A stretch of 64,000 bases of DNA, from positions 1 through 64,000 of the forward strand of contig NZ_KQ410742.1 of the NCBI RefSeq assembly GCF_001262505.1, written 5' to 3'. Both the position numbers and the translations under genes were made by a program. Source of the stretch: Shinella sp. SUS2. GTDB lineage: Bacteria > Pseudomonadota > Alphaproteobacteria > Rhizobiales > Rhizobiaceae. Positions 27,662 to 37,674 of the stretch are shown here, in pieces. The notes beneath the pieces are model-generated. The model was given only the letters and a program-made list of their open reading frames with translations, ran no database searches and was not told the origin of the DNA. Position 1 is the stretch's first letter. Every line of letters starts with the position of its first letter.

Positions 27662-28732
27662 TCAGCCCTCCCTGCCGACACGCCACGAATCGGCATAGAT
27701 GTTGATGGCCGCAGGATCGAAGGACACGCGCGGCTCGGCCGGGATTTCCCCGTCTTCAGGGACGACGATGGCGATCGGCTTGCCGGCAAATTCGGCACGC
27801 ACGATCTTCTGCCGGCCGATATCCTCGACCTTGCTGATCGAAACCGGCATGCCGTCCCGCGACAACGAAATGAACTCCGGACGGATGCCGAGTTCGGTTT
27901 TTGCACCAGCAGCGACCTGCGGCTTGTAGTCGAGGTCAAGCGTCTGTTCACCGACCTTGATGCTGCTGCCGTCGATGACGGCCGGCAGCACATTCATGCC
28001 CGGCGAGCCGATGAAGTAACCGACGAAAGTGTGGCTCGGCTTCTCGAAAAGCTCGGCCGGCGTGCCGATCTGCACGATCTGGCCGTCATACATGACGACC
28101 ACCTTGTCGGCGAAGGTCAGCGCCTCGGTCTGGTCGTGCGTGACATAGACCATGGTAAAGCCGAACTGCCGGTGCAGCTTTTTCAGCTGCGAGCGCAGCA
28201 CCCATTTCATGTGCGGGTCGATGACGGTCAGCGGCTCGTCGAAGAGGATCGCGTTGACGTCGTTGCGCACGAGGCCACGGCCGAGCGAGATCTTCTGCTT
28301 CTGGTCTGCGGTAAGGCCGCGCGCGGTCTTCTTCGCCCAGCCGGCGAGATCGATCATTTCCAGAATTTCGCGCACGCGGCGGTCGACTTCGGGCTCCGCA
28401 ACGCCGCGATTGCGCAGCGGAAAGGCCAGATTGTCGTAGACCGTCATCGTGTCGTAGATGACCGGGAACTGGAAGACCTGCGCGATGTTGCGCTGCTGCG
28501 TCGAGAGGTACGTGACATCCTTGCCATCGAACAGGATGCGTCCCTCCGACGGCTGCAACAGGCCGGAGATGATGTTGAGCAGCGTGGTCTTGCCGCAACC
28601 CGAAGGGCCGAGCAGCGCGTAGGCGCCACCGTCGTTCCACTCGTGATGGACTTCCTTCAGGGAGTAGTCCGCCTCGGACTTCGGCTTTTCGCCGTAGGCA
28701 TGACGGATATGGTCAAGGGTAATGCGTGCCAT
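27662..28732 (-). CDS. glpT: Glycerol ABC transporter ATPase, degenerate signature motif
   Basis: A 356-residue ATPase of the MalK/UgpC type with a C-terminal OB-like regulatory domain (about 235-356). Walker A is canonical ('LGPSGCGKTT', Lys48), Walker B is 'AILFDEP' (Asp165-Glu166) and the H-loop His199 is present ('YVTHDQTEAL'). The signature motif is not LSGGQ but LTADQ at 140-144, and the D-loop reads 'TVID' instead of 'SNLD'. The partner GlpS has the reverse pattern. The symbol follows rhizobial naming; this is not the glycerol-3-phosphate antiporter GlpT of enterics. The ATG has GAGGAGGAG ahead of it. Confidence 0.92.
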   Translation of the reverse strand: MARITLDHIRHAYGEKPKSEADYSLKEVHHEWNDGGAYALLGPSGCGKTTLLNIISGLLQPSEGRILFDGKDVTYLSTQQRNIAQVFQFPVIYDTMTVYDNLAFPLRNRGVAEPEVDRRVREILEMIDLAGWAKKTARGLTADQKQKISLGRGLVRNDVNAILFDEPLTVIDPHMKWVLRSQLKKLHRQFGFTMVYVTHDQTEALTFADKVVVMYDGQIVQIGTPAELFEKPSHTFVGYFIGSPGMNVLPAVIDGSSIKVGEQTLDLDYKPQVAAGAKTELGIRPEFISLSRDGMPVSISKVEDIGRQKIVRAEFAGKPIAIVVPEDGEIPAEPRVSFDPAAINIYADSWRVGREG

Positions 28733-28742
28733 GGTCTCCTCC

Positions 28743-29825
28743 TCAGGCCGCCGCGGCCGCAGGTTCCGCGATCGCCCTGCCATCCGTGCCGAACGCCATC
28801 AGGTGGCGCGTGTCGACATGGACGGCGATGACCGCGTCCGGCTCGATGTCGTGGATGCCCGGCGAGAGCATGACCCAGCGGCTGCCCTCGAACTCGATGT
28901 GAATGAAGCTTTCCGAGCCGGCGATTTCCGAGATCGCCGTGCGCACCTGAAGGCTTGCAGATGCCGGATGCTGGCTGGTGAGCGCCAGGTGATGGGGATG
29001 GAAAGCGATGGTGCAGGGGCCATCCGGCAGGGCGGAAAGATGCGCCGGCACCGGCAGCACGGACTTGCCGCCGATCTCGAACCGGTCGCCGGTCTTCAGC
29101 ACCTGCATCGTGTTGAGCGGCGGGTCTGCGAAGGTACGGGCGGTCAGAAGATCGTTCGGGCGGCGATAGACGTCGATGGTGCGACCGAACTGGGTGATGC
29201 GACCTTCCGCGAGTGCCGCCGTGTTGCCGCCGAGAAGTAGCGCCTCGGAGGGCTCCGTCGTCGCATAGACGAAGATCGCGCCGGAGGCGGCGAAGATTTT
29301 CGGCAGTTCGAGGCGCAATTCCTCGCGCAGCTTGTAATCGAGGTTGGCGAGCGGCTCGTCGAGCAGCACGAGGCTGGCATTCTTGACGATGGCGCGGGCA
29401 AGCGCCGTGCGCTGCTGCTGGCCGCCGGAGAGGTTGAGCGGCGTGCGGTCGAGATACGGCGTCAGCTTCAGAAGATCCGCCGCCTTGCGCACTTCCCGAT
29501 CGATCGTCGCCGTATCCGCACCCTTGATGCGCATCGGCGAGGCGATGTTCTCATAGACGGTCAGCGCCGGGTAGTTGATGAACTGCTGATAGACCATGGC
29601 GACGCCACGATCCTGCACGCGCACGCCCGTCACGTCCTTGCCATCGAACCAGACGGAACCGGATGTCGGCTTGTCGAGGCCGGCCATCAGCCGCATCAAC
29701 GAGGTCTTGCCCGACAGCGTCGGGCCGAGCAGCACGTTGAGCGAGCCGCGCTCGAGCACGAGGTTGGTCGGATGGATGTGCGTTTCCGCCCCCGCCACCT
29801 TCGTGATGTTCTTAAGTTCCAGCAT
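28743..29825 (-). CDS. glpS: Glycerol ABC transporter ATPase, H-loop His missing
   Basis: A 360-residue ATPase, partner of GlpT. The signature is canonical ('LSGGQQQR', 132-139) as is Walker B ('SLVLLDEPLANLD', Asp156-Glu157). Walker A is unusual ('GPTLSGKTS', Lys40). The switch histidine is replaced by Thr190: 'YATTEPSEAL' stands where 'YVTHDQTEAL' is normal. A regulatory domain follows (about 230-360). It is the first transport gene after glpD, 40 bases downstream. Confidence 0.92.
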   Translation of the reverse strand: MLELKNITKVAGAETHIHPTNLVLERGSLNVLLGPTLSGKTSLMRLMAGLDKPTSGSVWFDGKDVTGVRVQDRGVAMVYQQFINYPALTVYENIASPMRIKGADTATIDREVRKAADLLKLTPYLDRTPLNLSGGQQQRTALARAIVKNASLVLLDEPLANLDYKLREELRLELPKIFAASGAIFVYATTEPSEALLLGGNTAALAEGRITQFGRTIDVYRRPNDLLTARTFADPPLNTMQVLKTGDRFEIGGKSVLPVPAHLSALPDGPCTIAFHPHHLALTSQHPASASLQVRTAISEIAGSESFIHIEFEGSRWVMLSPGIHDIEPDAVIAVHVDTRHLMAFGTDGRAIAEPAAAAA

Positions 29826-29865
29826 TCCTGTCTCCGTCGTTCCTCCCAGCCACCGGAAAAGGCCG

Positions 29866-31383
29866 CTAGTGGGGGGCCGCCTGTGCGACCGCCATGTACT
29901 CTTCCAGCGCGGCCGCTTCGTCAGCCGTCAGATGCAATCCGCGTTTGGTCCGCCGCCACAGCACGTCCTCGGCATGCCGGGCCCACTCTTCCGTCATCAG
30001 CCAGCGCACTTCGCGCTCATAGAGATCGCTGCCGAAATGCCGCCCGAGGTCGTCGATCCCTTTCGCACCATCCAGCATCACCGACGCCCGCGTGCCGTAA
30101 AGCCGCACGAGCCGGCGGGCATGGGCCGGAGTGAGGAAGGCGAACCGCGCGGAAAGCGCCTTCACCTCGGCATCGAACCCGTCGGCCTTGAAATCACCGC
30201 CGGGCAGGCGCGAGCCGGCCGTCCAGCGATCCCCCTTCACGCCGATCGCATCCCCGATCTTTTCCAGCGCCGATTCGGCGAGACGCCGGTAGGTGGTGAG
30301 CTTGCCGCCGAAGATGTTGAGCAACGGTGCCTGACCATCGCTGCCCTCGACCTTCAGTACGTAGTCGCGTGTCGCTTCCTGCGCCTTGCTGGCGCCGTCG
30401 TCGAAGAGCGGACGCACGCCGGAATAGGTCCAGACAATGTCGTTCCGCGTTACGGGTTCGGCGAAATACTCGCTCGCCGAGGCGCAAAGATAATCGATTT
30501 CCGCGTCGCTGATGCGAACATCTCGGGGATCGCCCTGATAGTCCCGGTCGGTCGTGCCGATCAGCGTGAATTCTTCCTGGTAGGGAATGGCGAACATGAT
30601 ACGCCCGTCCGGGTTCTGGAAGAAGTAGGCGCGCGGATCGGAGAACTTCTTCTTCACGACGACGTGGCTGCCCTGCACGAGGCGGACATTGTGCACGTCG
30701 TTGCGACCGAAGGCAGAGGAGAGAACCTTGTCGACCCAGGGACCTGCCGCATTGACCAGCATGCGCGCGCGGACGGTTTCACGCGCCCCCGTCTCGACAT
30801 TCTCCGTCTCGACATTCCAGTGGCCGTTTTCGCGGCGGGCAGTGACGACCTTCGTGCCGGTGCGGATATCCGCACCGCGATCGGCAGCATCGCGGGCATT
30901 CAGGACAACGAGGCGCGCATCGTCCACCCAGCCGTCGGAATATTCGAAAGCCTTGCGGAAGAGTTTCTTCAGCGGCCCGCCCGCCGGGTCCTTCGCTAGG
31001 TCGAGCGTGCGGGTGGCCGGCAAAAGCTTGCGCCCGCCAATATAGTCATAAAGGAACAGGCCGAGGCGGATGAGCCAGGCGGGACGCAGACCGCCCTTCT
31101 GGAAAGGCAGCACGAAACGCATCGGCCAGATGACGTGCGGCGCCATGGCCCAGAGCACTTCGCGCTCCATCAGCGCCTCGCGCACCAGACGGAACTCGTA
31201 GTGTTCGAGATAGCGCAGGCCGCCATGGATGAGTTTGGTGGAGGCCGAGGACGTGCCCGACGCGAAATCCTTCATCTCGGCAAGCACGACCGAATATCCA
31301 CGGCCCGCCGCATCGCGTGCGATGCCGCAGCCATTGATGCCGCCACCGATAACGAAAATATCGCGGATCACGTCGCCGTTCAA
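29866..31383 (-). CDS. glpD: Glycerol-3-phosphate dehydrogenase (FAD, aerobic)
   Basis: A 505-residue flavoenzyme oxidising glycerol-3-phosphate to dihydroxyacetone phosphate at the membrane and feeding quinones. The FAD motif 'VIGGGINGCGIARDAAGRGY' is near the N-terminus, followed by 'GTSSASTKLIHGGLRYLEHYEF' region, and the C-terminal helical domain is complete. Start choice: TTG at 31383 has GGGAGG five bases before it; GTG at 31371 is a possible shorter start. Downstream lies glpS. No glpK (glycerol kinase) is in the window, so it must be elsewhere for glycerol to enter this step. Confidence 0.93.
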   Translation of the reverse strand: MNGDVIRDIFVIGGGINGCGIARDAAGRGYSVVLAEMKDFASGTSSASTKLIHGGLRYLEHYEFRLVREALMEREVLWAMAPHVIWPMRFVLPFQKGGLRPAWLIRLGLFLYDYIGGRKLLPATRTLDLAKDPAGGPLKKLFRKAFEYSDGWVDDARLVVLNARDAADRGADIRTGTKVVTARRENGHWNVETENVETGARETVRARMLVNAAGPWVDKVLSSAFGRNDVHNVRLVQGSHVVVKKKFSDPRAYFFQNPDGRIMFAIPYQEEFTLIGTTDRDYQGDPRDVRISDAEIDYLCASASEYFAEPVTRNDIVWTYSGVRPLFDDGASKAQEATRDYVLKVEGSDGQAPLLNIFGGKLTTYRRLAESALEKIGDAIGVKGDRWTAGSRLPGGDFKADGFDAEVKALSARFAFLTPAHARRLVRLYGTRASVMLDGAKGIDDLGRHFGSDLYEREVRWLMTEEWARHAEDVLWRRTKRGLHLTADEAAALEEYMAVAQAAPH

Positions 31384-31441
31384 AGTCCCCTCCCATTTCG
31401 CATCGCACAAATTTGCGCAGTTGCGAAAGCCAGTGGAGTTA

Positions 31442-31470
31442 AAACGAAAACATTTCGAATGTCAAACGAA
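31442..31470. promoter_or_regulatory. Probable GlpR operator upstream of glpD
   Basis: A palindrome ACATTTCGAATGT (31450-31462) is flanked on both sides by AAACGAA (31442-31448 and 31464-31470). AAACGAA is also the arm of the perfect repeat in front of glpR. The spot lies about 60 bases before the glpD start, suiting repression of glpD and the transport genes separately from glpR. Confidence 0.55.
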
Positions 31471-31496
31471 TGCGGGTGAAAACGCCATTTCCCCGT

Positions 31497-32267
31497 TCAA
31501 TGGGGAGAAGCCGTCTCCACGAGACGCACGTCATGCTCCTGGCAAATGCTGCGAATGCCCTCGAAAGGACAGCTGTCCGTGATGAAGGTATGGACCTGCG
31601 AGAGGTGGCCGATGCGGACCGGCGCCGTTCTTTCGAATTTCGTCGAATCCGAAACCAGAATGACGTGGCGTGCATTCGCAATGATCGCCTGCGCCACCTT
31701 CACCTCGCGATAGTCGAAATCGAGCAGCGCACCGTCTTCGTCGATCGCGGAAACACCGATGACCGCGTAATCCACCTTGAACTGGCGGATGAAATCGACC
31801 GCCGCCTCGCCGACGATGCCGCCATCCGCCCCACGCACGACACCGCCCGCGATCACCACCTCGATCGAGGGATAGACGCGCAAGCGATTGGCGACGTTGA
31901 TATTATTGGTGATGACCATCAGCTCCTTGTGCTCGAGCAGCGCCTCCCCCACGGCTTCCGTCGTCGTGCCGATATTAATGAAGAGTGAGGAATTGTCCGG
32001 GATCATGGCGGCGGCGGCGCGGCCGATCGCCTGTTTTTCCGGCGCAGCGATGGAGCGGCGCGCCTCGTATTTGACGTTCTCGTTGCCGCTCGGGAACAAC
32101 GCCCCGCCATGGATGCGCGTCAGGACCTTGTTGTCGCAGAGATCGTTGAGATCCTTGCGGATGGTTTGCGGCGTCACGGAGAAGCGCGCCGCAAGGTCCT
32201 CCACGAGCACGCGGCCCTCGGCCTTGGCGAGATCGAGGATCTCCGCCTGGCGACCTGTCAGAAACAT
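31497..32267 (-). CDS. glpR: DeoR-family repressor of glycerol metabolism
   Basis: A 256-residue DeoR-type regulator. The helix-turn-helix is 'VEDLAARFSVTPQTIRKDLNDLCDN' region (22-46) followed by the family sequence 'RIHGGAL'. The sugar-phosphate isomerase-like effector domain includes 'NIGTTTEAV', 'NNINVANRL', 'AGGVVRGADGGIVGEAA' and 'DSTKFER'. Glycerol-3-phosphate is the likely effector by family and context. It is the first gene of the glp group, divergent from an SDR gene. Confidence 0.92.
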   Translation of the reverse strand: MFLTGRQAEILDLAKAEGRVLVEDLAARFSVTPQTIRKDLNDLCDNKVLTRIHGGALFPSGNENVKYEARRSIAAPEKQAIGRAAAAMIPDNSSLFINIGTTTEAVGEALLEHKELMVITNNINVANRLRVYPSIEVVIAGGVVRGADGGIVGEAAVDFIRQFKVDYAVIGVSAIDEDGALLDFDYREVKVAQAIIANARHVILVSDSTKFERTAPVRIGHLSQVHTFITDSCPFEGIRSICQEHDVRLVETASPH

Positions 32268-32281
32268 CGGCTCCTCCCATT

Positions 32282-32318
32282 GCTTTCGTTTGTTTTCATA
32301 ATATGCAAAAACGAAAGC
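32282..32318. promoter_or_regulatory. Perfect inverted repeat between glpR and the SDR gene
   Basis: GCTTTCGTTT and AAACGAAAGC are perfect ten-base arms separated by 17 bases of AT-rich sequence that could hold a -10 element. CTTTC/GAAAG dyads are usual DeoR-family sites. It lies 15 bases before glpR and 95 before the divergent SDR start. Confidence 0.7.
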
Positions 32319-32413
32319 ACATCAATTGATCTGCCCCGCCTTCTTGGAGTGCGCCCCACTTTTTGTGATACTGGGCAGGCAGCAGGTTGCGGCCAGCATC
32401 AGGAGGAAAGCAC

Positions 32414-33184
32414 ATGTTTCATCCAGCCTTGTTCAAGGGCGCCAATGTCGTCGTGACGGGTGCAGGGCGCGGCATCGGTCTGGAGATCGCGCGGCAGTTC
32501 CTCGATTGCGGCGCCCATGTGCTGCTGCATGGCGGGCGAGCGCCCACCGGCCCGCTGCCCGATTTCCTGGAAAACGCCGTCGCAGAAGCCCGTGCCCACA
32601 TCGTCTATTCCGACTTCCTCGTCGAAGGCGGCATCGGCGCGATCCTGCAGCGGGTGGACAGCCTCTTCCCGCATATCGACGTGCTCATCAACAATGCCGG
32701 CACCATGGTCGGCCGCTTCCCCGCCGCCGAATTGACGGACGAGCAATACGAAACCGTCGTGCGCCTCAACCAGACCTCCGTCGTCGAGGTGACGCGCGCG
32801 CTGCTGCCATCGCTGCGCCGGGCACCGGGCGCCGCCATCGTCAACACGGTTTCGATCTCGGCGCTGACCGGGGGCAGCCCCGGATCGGCGATCTATTCGG
32901 CAACCAAGGCTTTCGTGTCGACCTATTCCAAGGGCCTGGCGCGCGAGCTCGCGCCTGATGGCATCCGTGTCAACTGCGTCTCGCCGGGTACGATCACCAC
33001 CGACTTCCATTCACGCTACTCGTCGGCCGACAAGCTGGAGGCGACGCGAAAGACCATCCCGCTGCAGCGGCTCGGCACCGCGGAGGATTGCGCCCCCGCC
33101 TATCTCTTCCTGGCCTCGAAGGCGCTGTCCGGCTACATCACCGGCCAGGTACTGGAAGTGAACGGCGGCCAGCTGATCTGCTGA
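32414..33184 (+). CDS. Short-chain dehydrogenase/reductase
   Basis: A 256-residue SDR. Cofactor loop 'GAGRGIGLEIA' (about 18-28), 'NNAGTMVG', catalytic Ser in 'NTVSISALTGG' and 'YSATKAF' Tyr-x-x-x-Lys. The 3' end 'GYITGQVLEVNGGQL' is typical of FabG-like sugar or polyol dehydrogenases. AGGAGG precedes the ATG. It is divergent from glpR and shares the operator, so it could act on glycerol or a related polyol; the substrate is inferred only from position. Confidence 0.85.
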   Translation: MFHPALFKGANVVVTGAGRGIGLEIARQFLDCGAHVLLHGGRAPTGPLPDFLENAVAEARAHIVYSDFLVEGGIGAILQRVDSLFPHIDVLINNAGTMVGRFPAAELTDEQYETVVRLNQTSVVEVTRALLPSLRRAPGAAIVNTVSISALTGGSPGSAIYSATKAFVSTYSKGLARELAPDGIRVNCVSPGTITTDFHSRYSSADKLEATRKTIPLQRLGTAEDCAPAYLFLASKALSGYITGQVLEVNGGQLIC

Positions 33185-33207
33185 AGCCAGCCGGCCGTTG
33201 GCACCGG

Positions 33208-34203
33208 TCAGGCGTTGAGATCGATGACGACGCGGCCCTTCACCTTGCCCTCAAGGATCTTGCCGGCCAGCGCCGGCAGGTCGGAAAGCCGGTGCTCCAC
33301 CACCATCGCCTCCAGCTTGTCCATCGGAAGGTCGGCGGCGATGCGGTTCCAGGCGTCGACACGCTGGTCATAGGGCCGCATGACCGAATCGATACCAAGC
33401 AGGCTGACGCCGCGCAAAAGGAACGGAATGACCGTGAAGGACGGCACCGCCGCGCCGGCCGCAAGGCCCACCGAGGCGACCGCACCGCCATATTTCATCT
33501 GCTTGAGCACGCGCGCCAGCATCTCGCCGCCGACCGCGTCGACGGCGCCGGCCCAGCGCTCCGATTCGAGCGGCTTGCTACCCGCTCCAGACAATTCACC
33601 GCGGTCGACAATGGTTTCGGCGCCGAGTTCCCTGAGGTAGTCCGCCGTTTCCGGCCGCCCCGTCACGCCGGCGACCGAATAGCCGAGTCGCGCCAGCAGT
33701 GCGACCGCCACCGAACCGACGCCGCCGGCCGCACCCGTTACCAGGACCTCGCCCTTCAGCGGAGAGAGCCCGGCCTTTTCCAGCGCGATGACGGACATCA
33801 TGGAGGTAAGCCCAGCCGTGCCGATCGCCATGGCCTGCCGGGTCGAAAGCTCCGCCGGCAACGGCACCAGCCAGTCGGCCTTGACCTTCGCGCGCGTCGC
33901 GTAGCCGCCCCACCAGATCTCGCCGACCCGCCAGCCGGTCAGCACCACACGATCGCCTGGCCGGTAGCGCGGATCATCGGAGGCTTCGACGGTGCCGGCG
34001 AAATCGACGCCCGGCACGTGCGGAAAGCTGCGCACCAGACCGCCCTTGCCGGTGATGCAGAGCCCGTCCTTGTAGTTGAGCGTCGAATATTCGACGGCAA
34101 CGGTGACATCGCCGGCCGGAAGCCGCGAATCCTCCAGGTCCTGGATCGATGCGGAAACCGCGCCATCCGCCCCCTTTTCCACCAACAATGCCTGGAACGT
34201 CAT
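33208..34203 (-). CDS. acuI: Acrylyl-CoA reductase AcuI / YhdH-type oxidoreductase
   Basis: A 331-residue zinc-free medium-chain dehydrogenase. 'VPGVDFAGTV', 'VTGAAGGVGSVAVALLARLGY' (NADP-binding loop) and 'LGIDSVMRP' match the AcuI/YhdH group, which reduces acryloyl-CoA to propionyl-CoA. No zinc-site cysteines are seen. The ATG at 34203 has GAGGAGAAAGCG before it; the frame upstream lacks such a site. It is divergent from the LysR gene with 96 bases between and convergent with the SDR gene. Confidence 0.85.
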   Translation of the reverse strand: MTFQALLVEKGADGAVSASIQDLEDSRLPAGDVTVAVEYSTLNYKDGLCITGKGGLVRSFPHVPGVDFAGTVEASDDPRYRPGDRVVLTGWRVGEIWWGGYATRAKVKADWLVPLPAELSTRQAMAIGTAGLTSMMSVIALEKAGLSPLKGEVLVTGAAGGVGSVAVALLARLGYSVAGVTGRPETADYLRELGAETIVDRGELSGAGSKPLESERWAGAVDAVGGEMLARVLKQMKYGGAVASVGLAAGAAVPSFTVIPFLLRGVSLLGIDSVMRPYDQRVDAWNRIAADLPMDKLEAMVVEHRLSDLPALAGKILEGKVKGRVVIDLNA

Positions 34204-34299
34204 CGCTTTCTCCTCGTGCGCATCCATTCGCCCCAGATATAGGGCGCGGGGCATTGGTGCCGCCACTGTTCTTTTGTATCAAGGACGCGGAGGGACGGG

Positions 34300-35193
34300 A
34301 TGATAGACAAGCTCGAATACTTCATTGCGCTCGCCCGCGAGAAACATTTCGCCCGGGCGGCGGAAGAACTCGGCATCTCGCAGCCGACGCTTTCGGCGGC
34401 GATCCGCCAGCTGGAGGACCAGCTGGGCGTGATGCTGGTCGTGCGCGGCTCGCGCTACCAGGGCCTGACGCCGGAAGGCCAGCGCGTGCTCGAATGGGCC
34501 CGCCGCATTGTCGGCGACACGCGCACCATGCGTGAGGAGATGCGCGCGGCGCGCAAGGGTCTTTCCGGCCATATCCGCCTTGCCGCCATTCCGACGACGC
34601 TCGCCATGGTGCCCCGCATCACCGCACCCTTCCAGGAAAAGCACCCGGACGTCACCTTCTCCATCGTTTCCACCACCTCCATCAAGATCCTCGGCCTCCT
34701 GGAGAATCTGGAGATCGACGCCGGCCTCACCTATCTCGAAAACGAGCCGCTCGGCCGCGTTACCAGCGTACCACTGCTGCACGAGCACTATTGCCTCGTC
34801 ACCGCCCGCGGCACGCCCTTTGCCGATCGCAAGACCGTGACCTGGCAGGAGGCCGGGAGCGTTCGGCTTTGCCTATTGACCGCCGACATGCAGAACCGTC
34901 GCATCATCAACCGGCACTTCGCCGAGGCCGGCGTTTCGGTGGAGCCCTCGCTGGAGGCCAATTCGATGATCGTGCTGTTCTCCCATGTGCGCACGGGGCG
35001 CTGGGCGAGCATCATGCCGCGAAATGTTGCAAAATCATTTGGATTTCCTGACGAAATAAGTATAGTTTCCCTCGTCGATCCCGAGCCGCACCACACCGTC
35101 GGCCTTGTCGCCACCCATCGCGAGCCCTTTACCCCGCTCGTATCCGCCCTGCTGCACGAGGCCCGTGTGCTGGCGGAAAAGGGGATCGATTAA
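34300..35193 (+). CDS. LysR-family regulator, probably of the formate dehydrogenase operon
   Basis: A 297-residue LysR regulator. Winged HTH 'FARAAEELGISQPTLSAAIRQLEDQLG' region (17-43) and the effector domain of CbbR-like fold. GGAGGGACGGG precedes the ATG. It lies directly upstream of fdsG on the same strand with 182 bases between; LysR genes are common in this place for fds operons, so it probably controls it. The gap holds no terminator I can see. Control of the divergent acuI gene is also possible. Confidence 0.88.
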   Translation: MIDKLEYFIALAREKHFARAAEELGISQPTLSAAIRQLEDQLGVMLVVRGSRYQGLTPEGQRVLEWARRIVGDTRTMREEMRAARKGLSGHIRLAAIPTTLAMVPRITAPFQEKHPDVTFSIVSTTSIKILGLLENLEIDAGLTYLENEPLGRVTSVPLLHEHYCLVTARGTPFADRKTVTWQEAGSVRLCLLTADMQNRRIINRHFAEAGVSVEPSLEANSMIVLFSHVRTGRWASIMPRNVAKSFGFPDEISIVSLVDPEPHHTVGLVATHREPFTPLVSALLHEARVLAEKGID

Positions 35194-35375
35194 TAGGATT
35201 TTTCTATCGGCCAACGGCTTTGCTTTATTGACCGGTCGTCTCCCGGCTGAGAAGCTGTTAGAACAAGCGCGTGGATCGACAGGGTTCCGGTCTTCGCCGA
35301 GCAGTTTCAATGGTATCGGCGCGATGGAACCCCTGACACCTTGCGGTTCATTCGTGTCGGTTGGGAGGCCTGACG

Positions 35376-35851
35376 ATGAATGTGCACGTATCCGGCAGCG
35401 ATGTCGGCGCAAGAACGCTGGCGATCGTCAGCGAACTGAAGGGACTCGAAGGGCCGCTTCTTCCCATCCTGCACGAAATTCAGGCGGAGTTCGGCTTCGT
35501 GCCGCAGGAGAGCCTGCCGGTGATCGCCCGCGAGCTCAACCTGTCGCGCGCCGAGGTGCATGGCGTCGTCACCTTCTACCACGACTACCGCGACCACCCG
35601 ACCGGACGGCATGTGCTGAAGCTCTGTCGCGCCGAGGCCTGTCAATCGATGGGCGGAGATGAACTGGCGGAGCGCGTGAAGGCGCTGCTCGGCATCGATT
35701 TCCACCAGACGACGCTGGACGGCGCCGTCACGCTCGAACCCATCTACTGTCTCGGGCTCTGTTCCTGCGCACCCGCCGCAATGCTCGACGGCGAGGTGCA
35801 TGGACGGGTCGATGCGGATCTGGCGAAGGAACTCGTCGCGGAGGCACGCCG

Positions 35852-35855
<4 letters not shown>
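35376..35855 (+). CDS. fdsG: NAD-dependent formate dehydrogenase, gamma subunit
   Basis: A 159-residue NuoE-like subunit with a [2Fe-2S] thioredoxin-fold cluster site: Cys84, Cys89, Cys125 and Cys129 ('CRAEAC' and 'CLGLCS'). It passes electrons between the FdsB flavin and the FdsA clusters. GGGAGG lies before the ATG at 35376. It overlaps fdsB by four bases (ATGA). Together these form the soluble cytosolic formate:NAD oxidoreductase. Confidence 0.95.
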
Positions 35856-37404
<1,549 letters not shown>

Positions 37405-37408
<4 letters not shown>

Positions 37409-37620
37409 GCACACCGGAAAAGGTCAAAGGCCCGGCATCCTACTTCCCTTCGATCGAGAAGACCTACGGTCAGCCGATCGAGCACTGGAAGGAGATCATC
37501 CGCGCACAGGACGGCAAGGCGCACATGCAGATCGTCGCGTTCCTCAAGGAAACGCACGGCCTCGGCCATGGCCATGCCAATGCACTCGTCGCGGCGACGC
37601 TCGCCGAGACGAAGTCGTAG
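37405..37620 (+). CDS. DUF4287 small protein within the fds operon
   Basis: A 71-residue soluble protein. The core 'IEKTYGQPIEHWKEIIRAQ' and 'HMQIVAFLKETHGLGHGHAN' match the DUF4287 family. It contains no cysteine and no signal peptide. Its ATG overlaps the fdsB stop (ATGA) and fdsA starts 55 bases after it, so it is a true member of the operon. Described fds operons run G-B-A-C-D; this gene is additional. Its function is unknown; assembly or regulation of the enzyme is only a guess. Confidence 0.85.
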
Positions 37621-37674
37621 CAACAAATGAAGTCGCCGCCATCAGCGGCGCAACGGATTGACCCGGAGGTTCTC

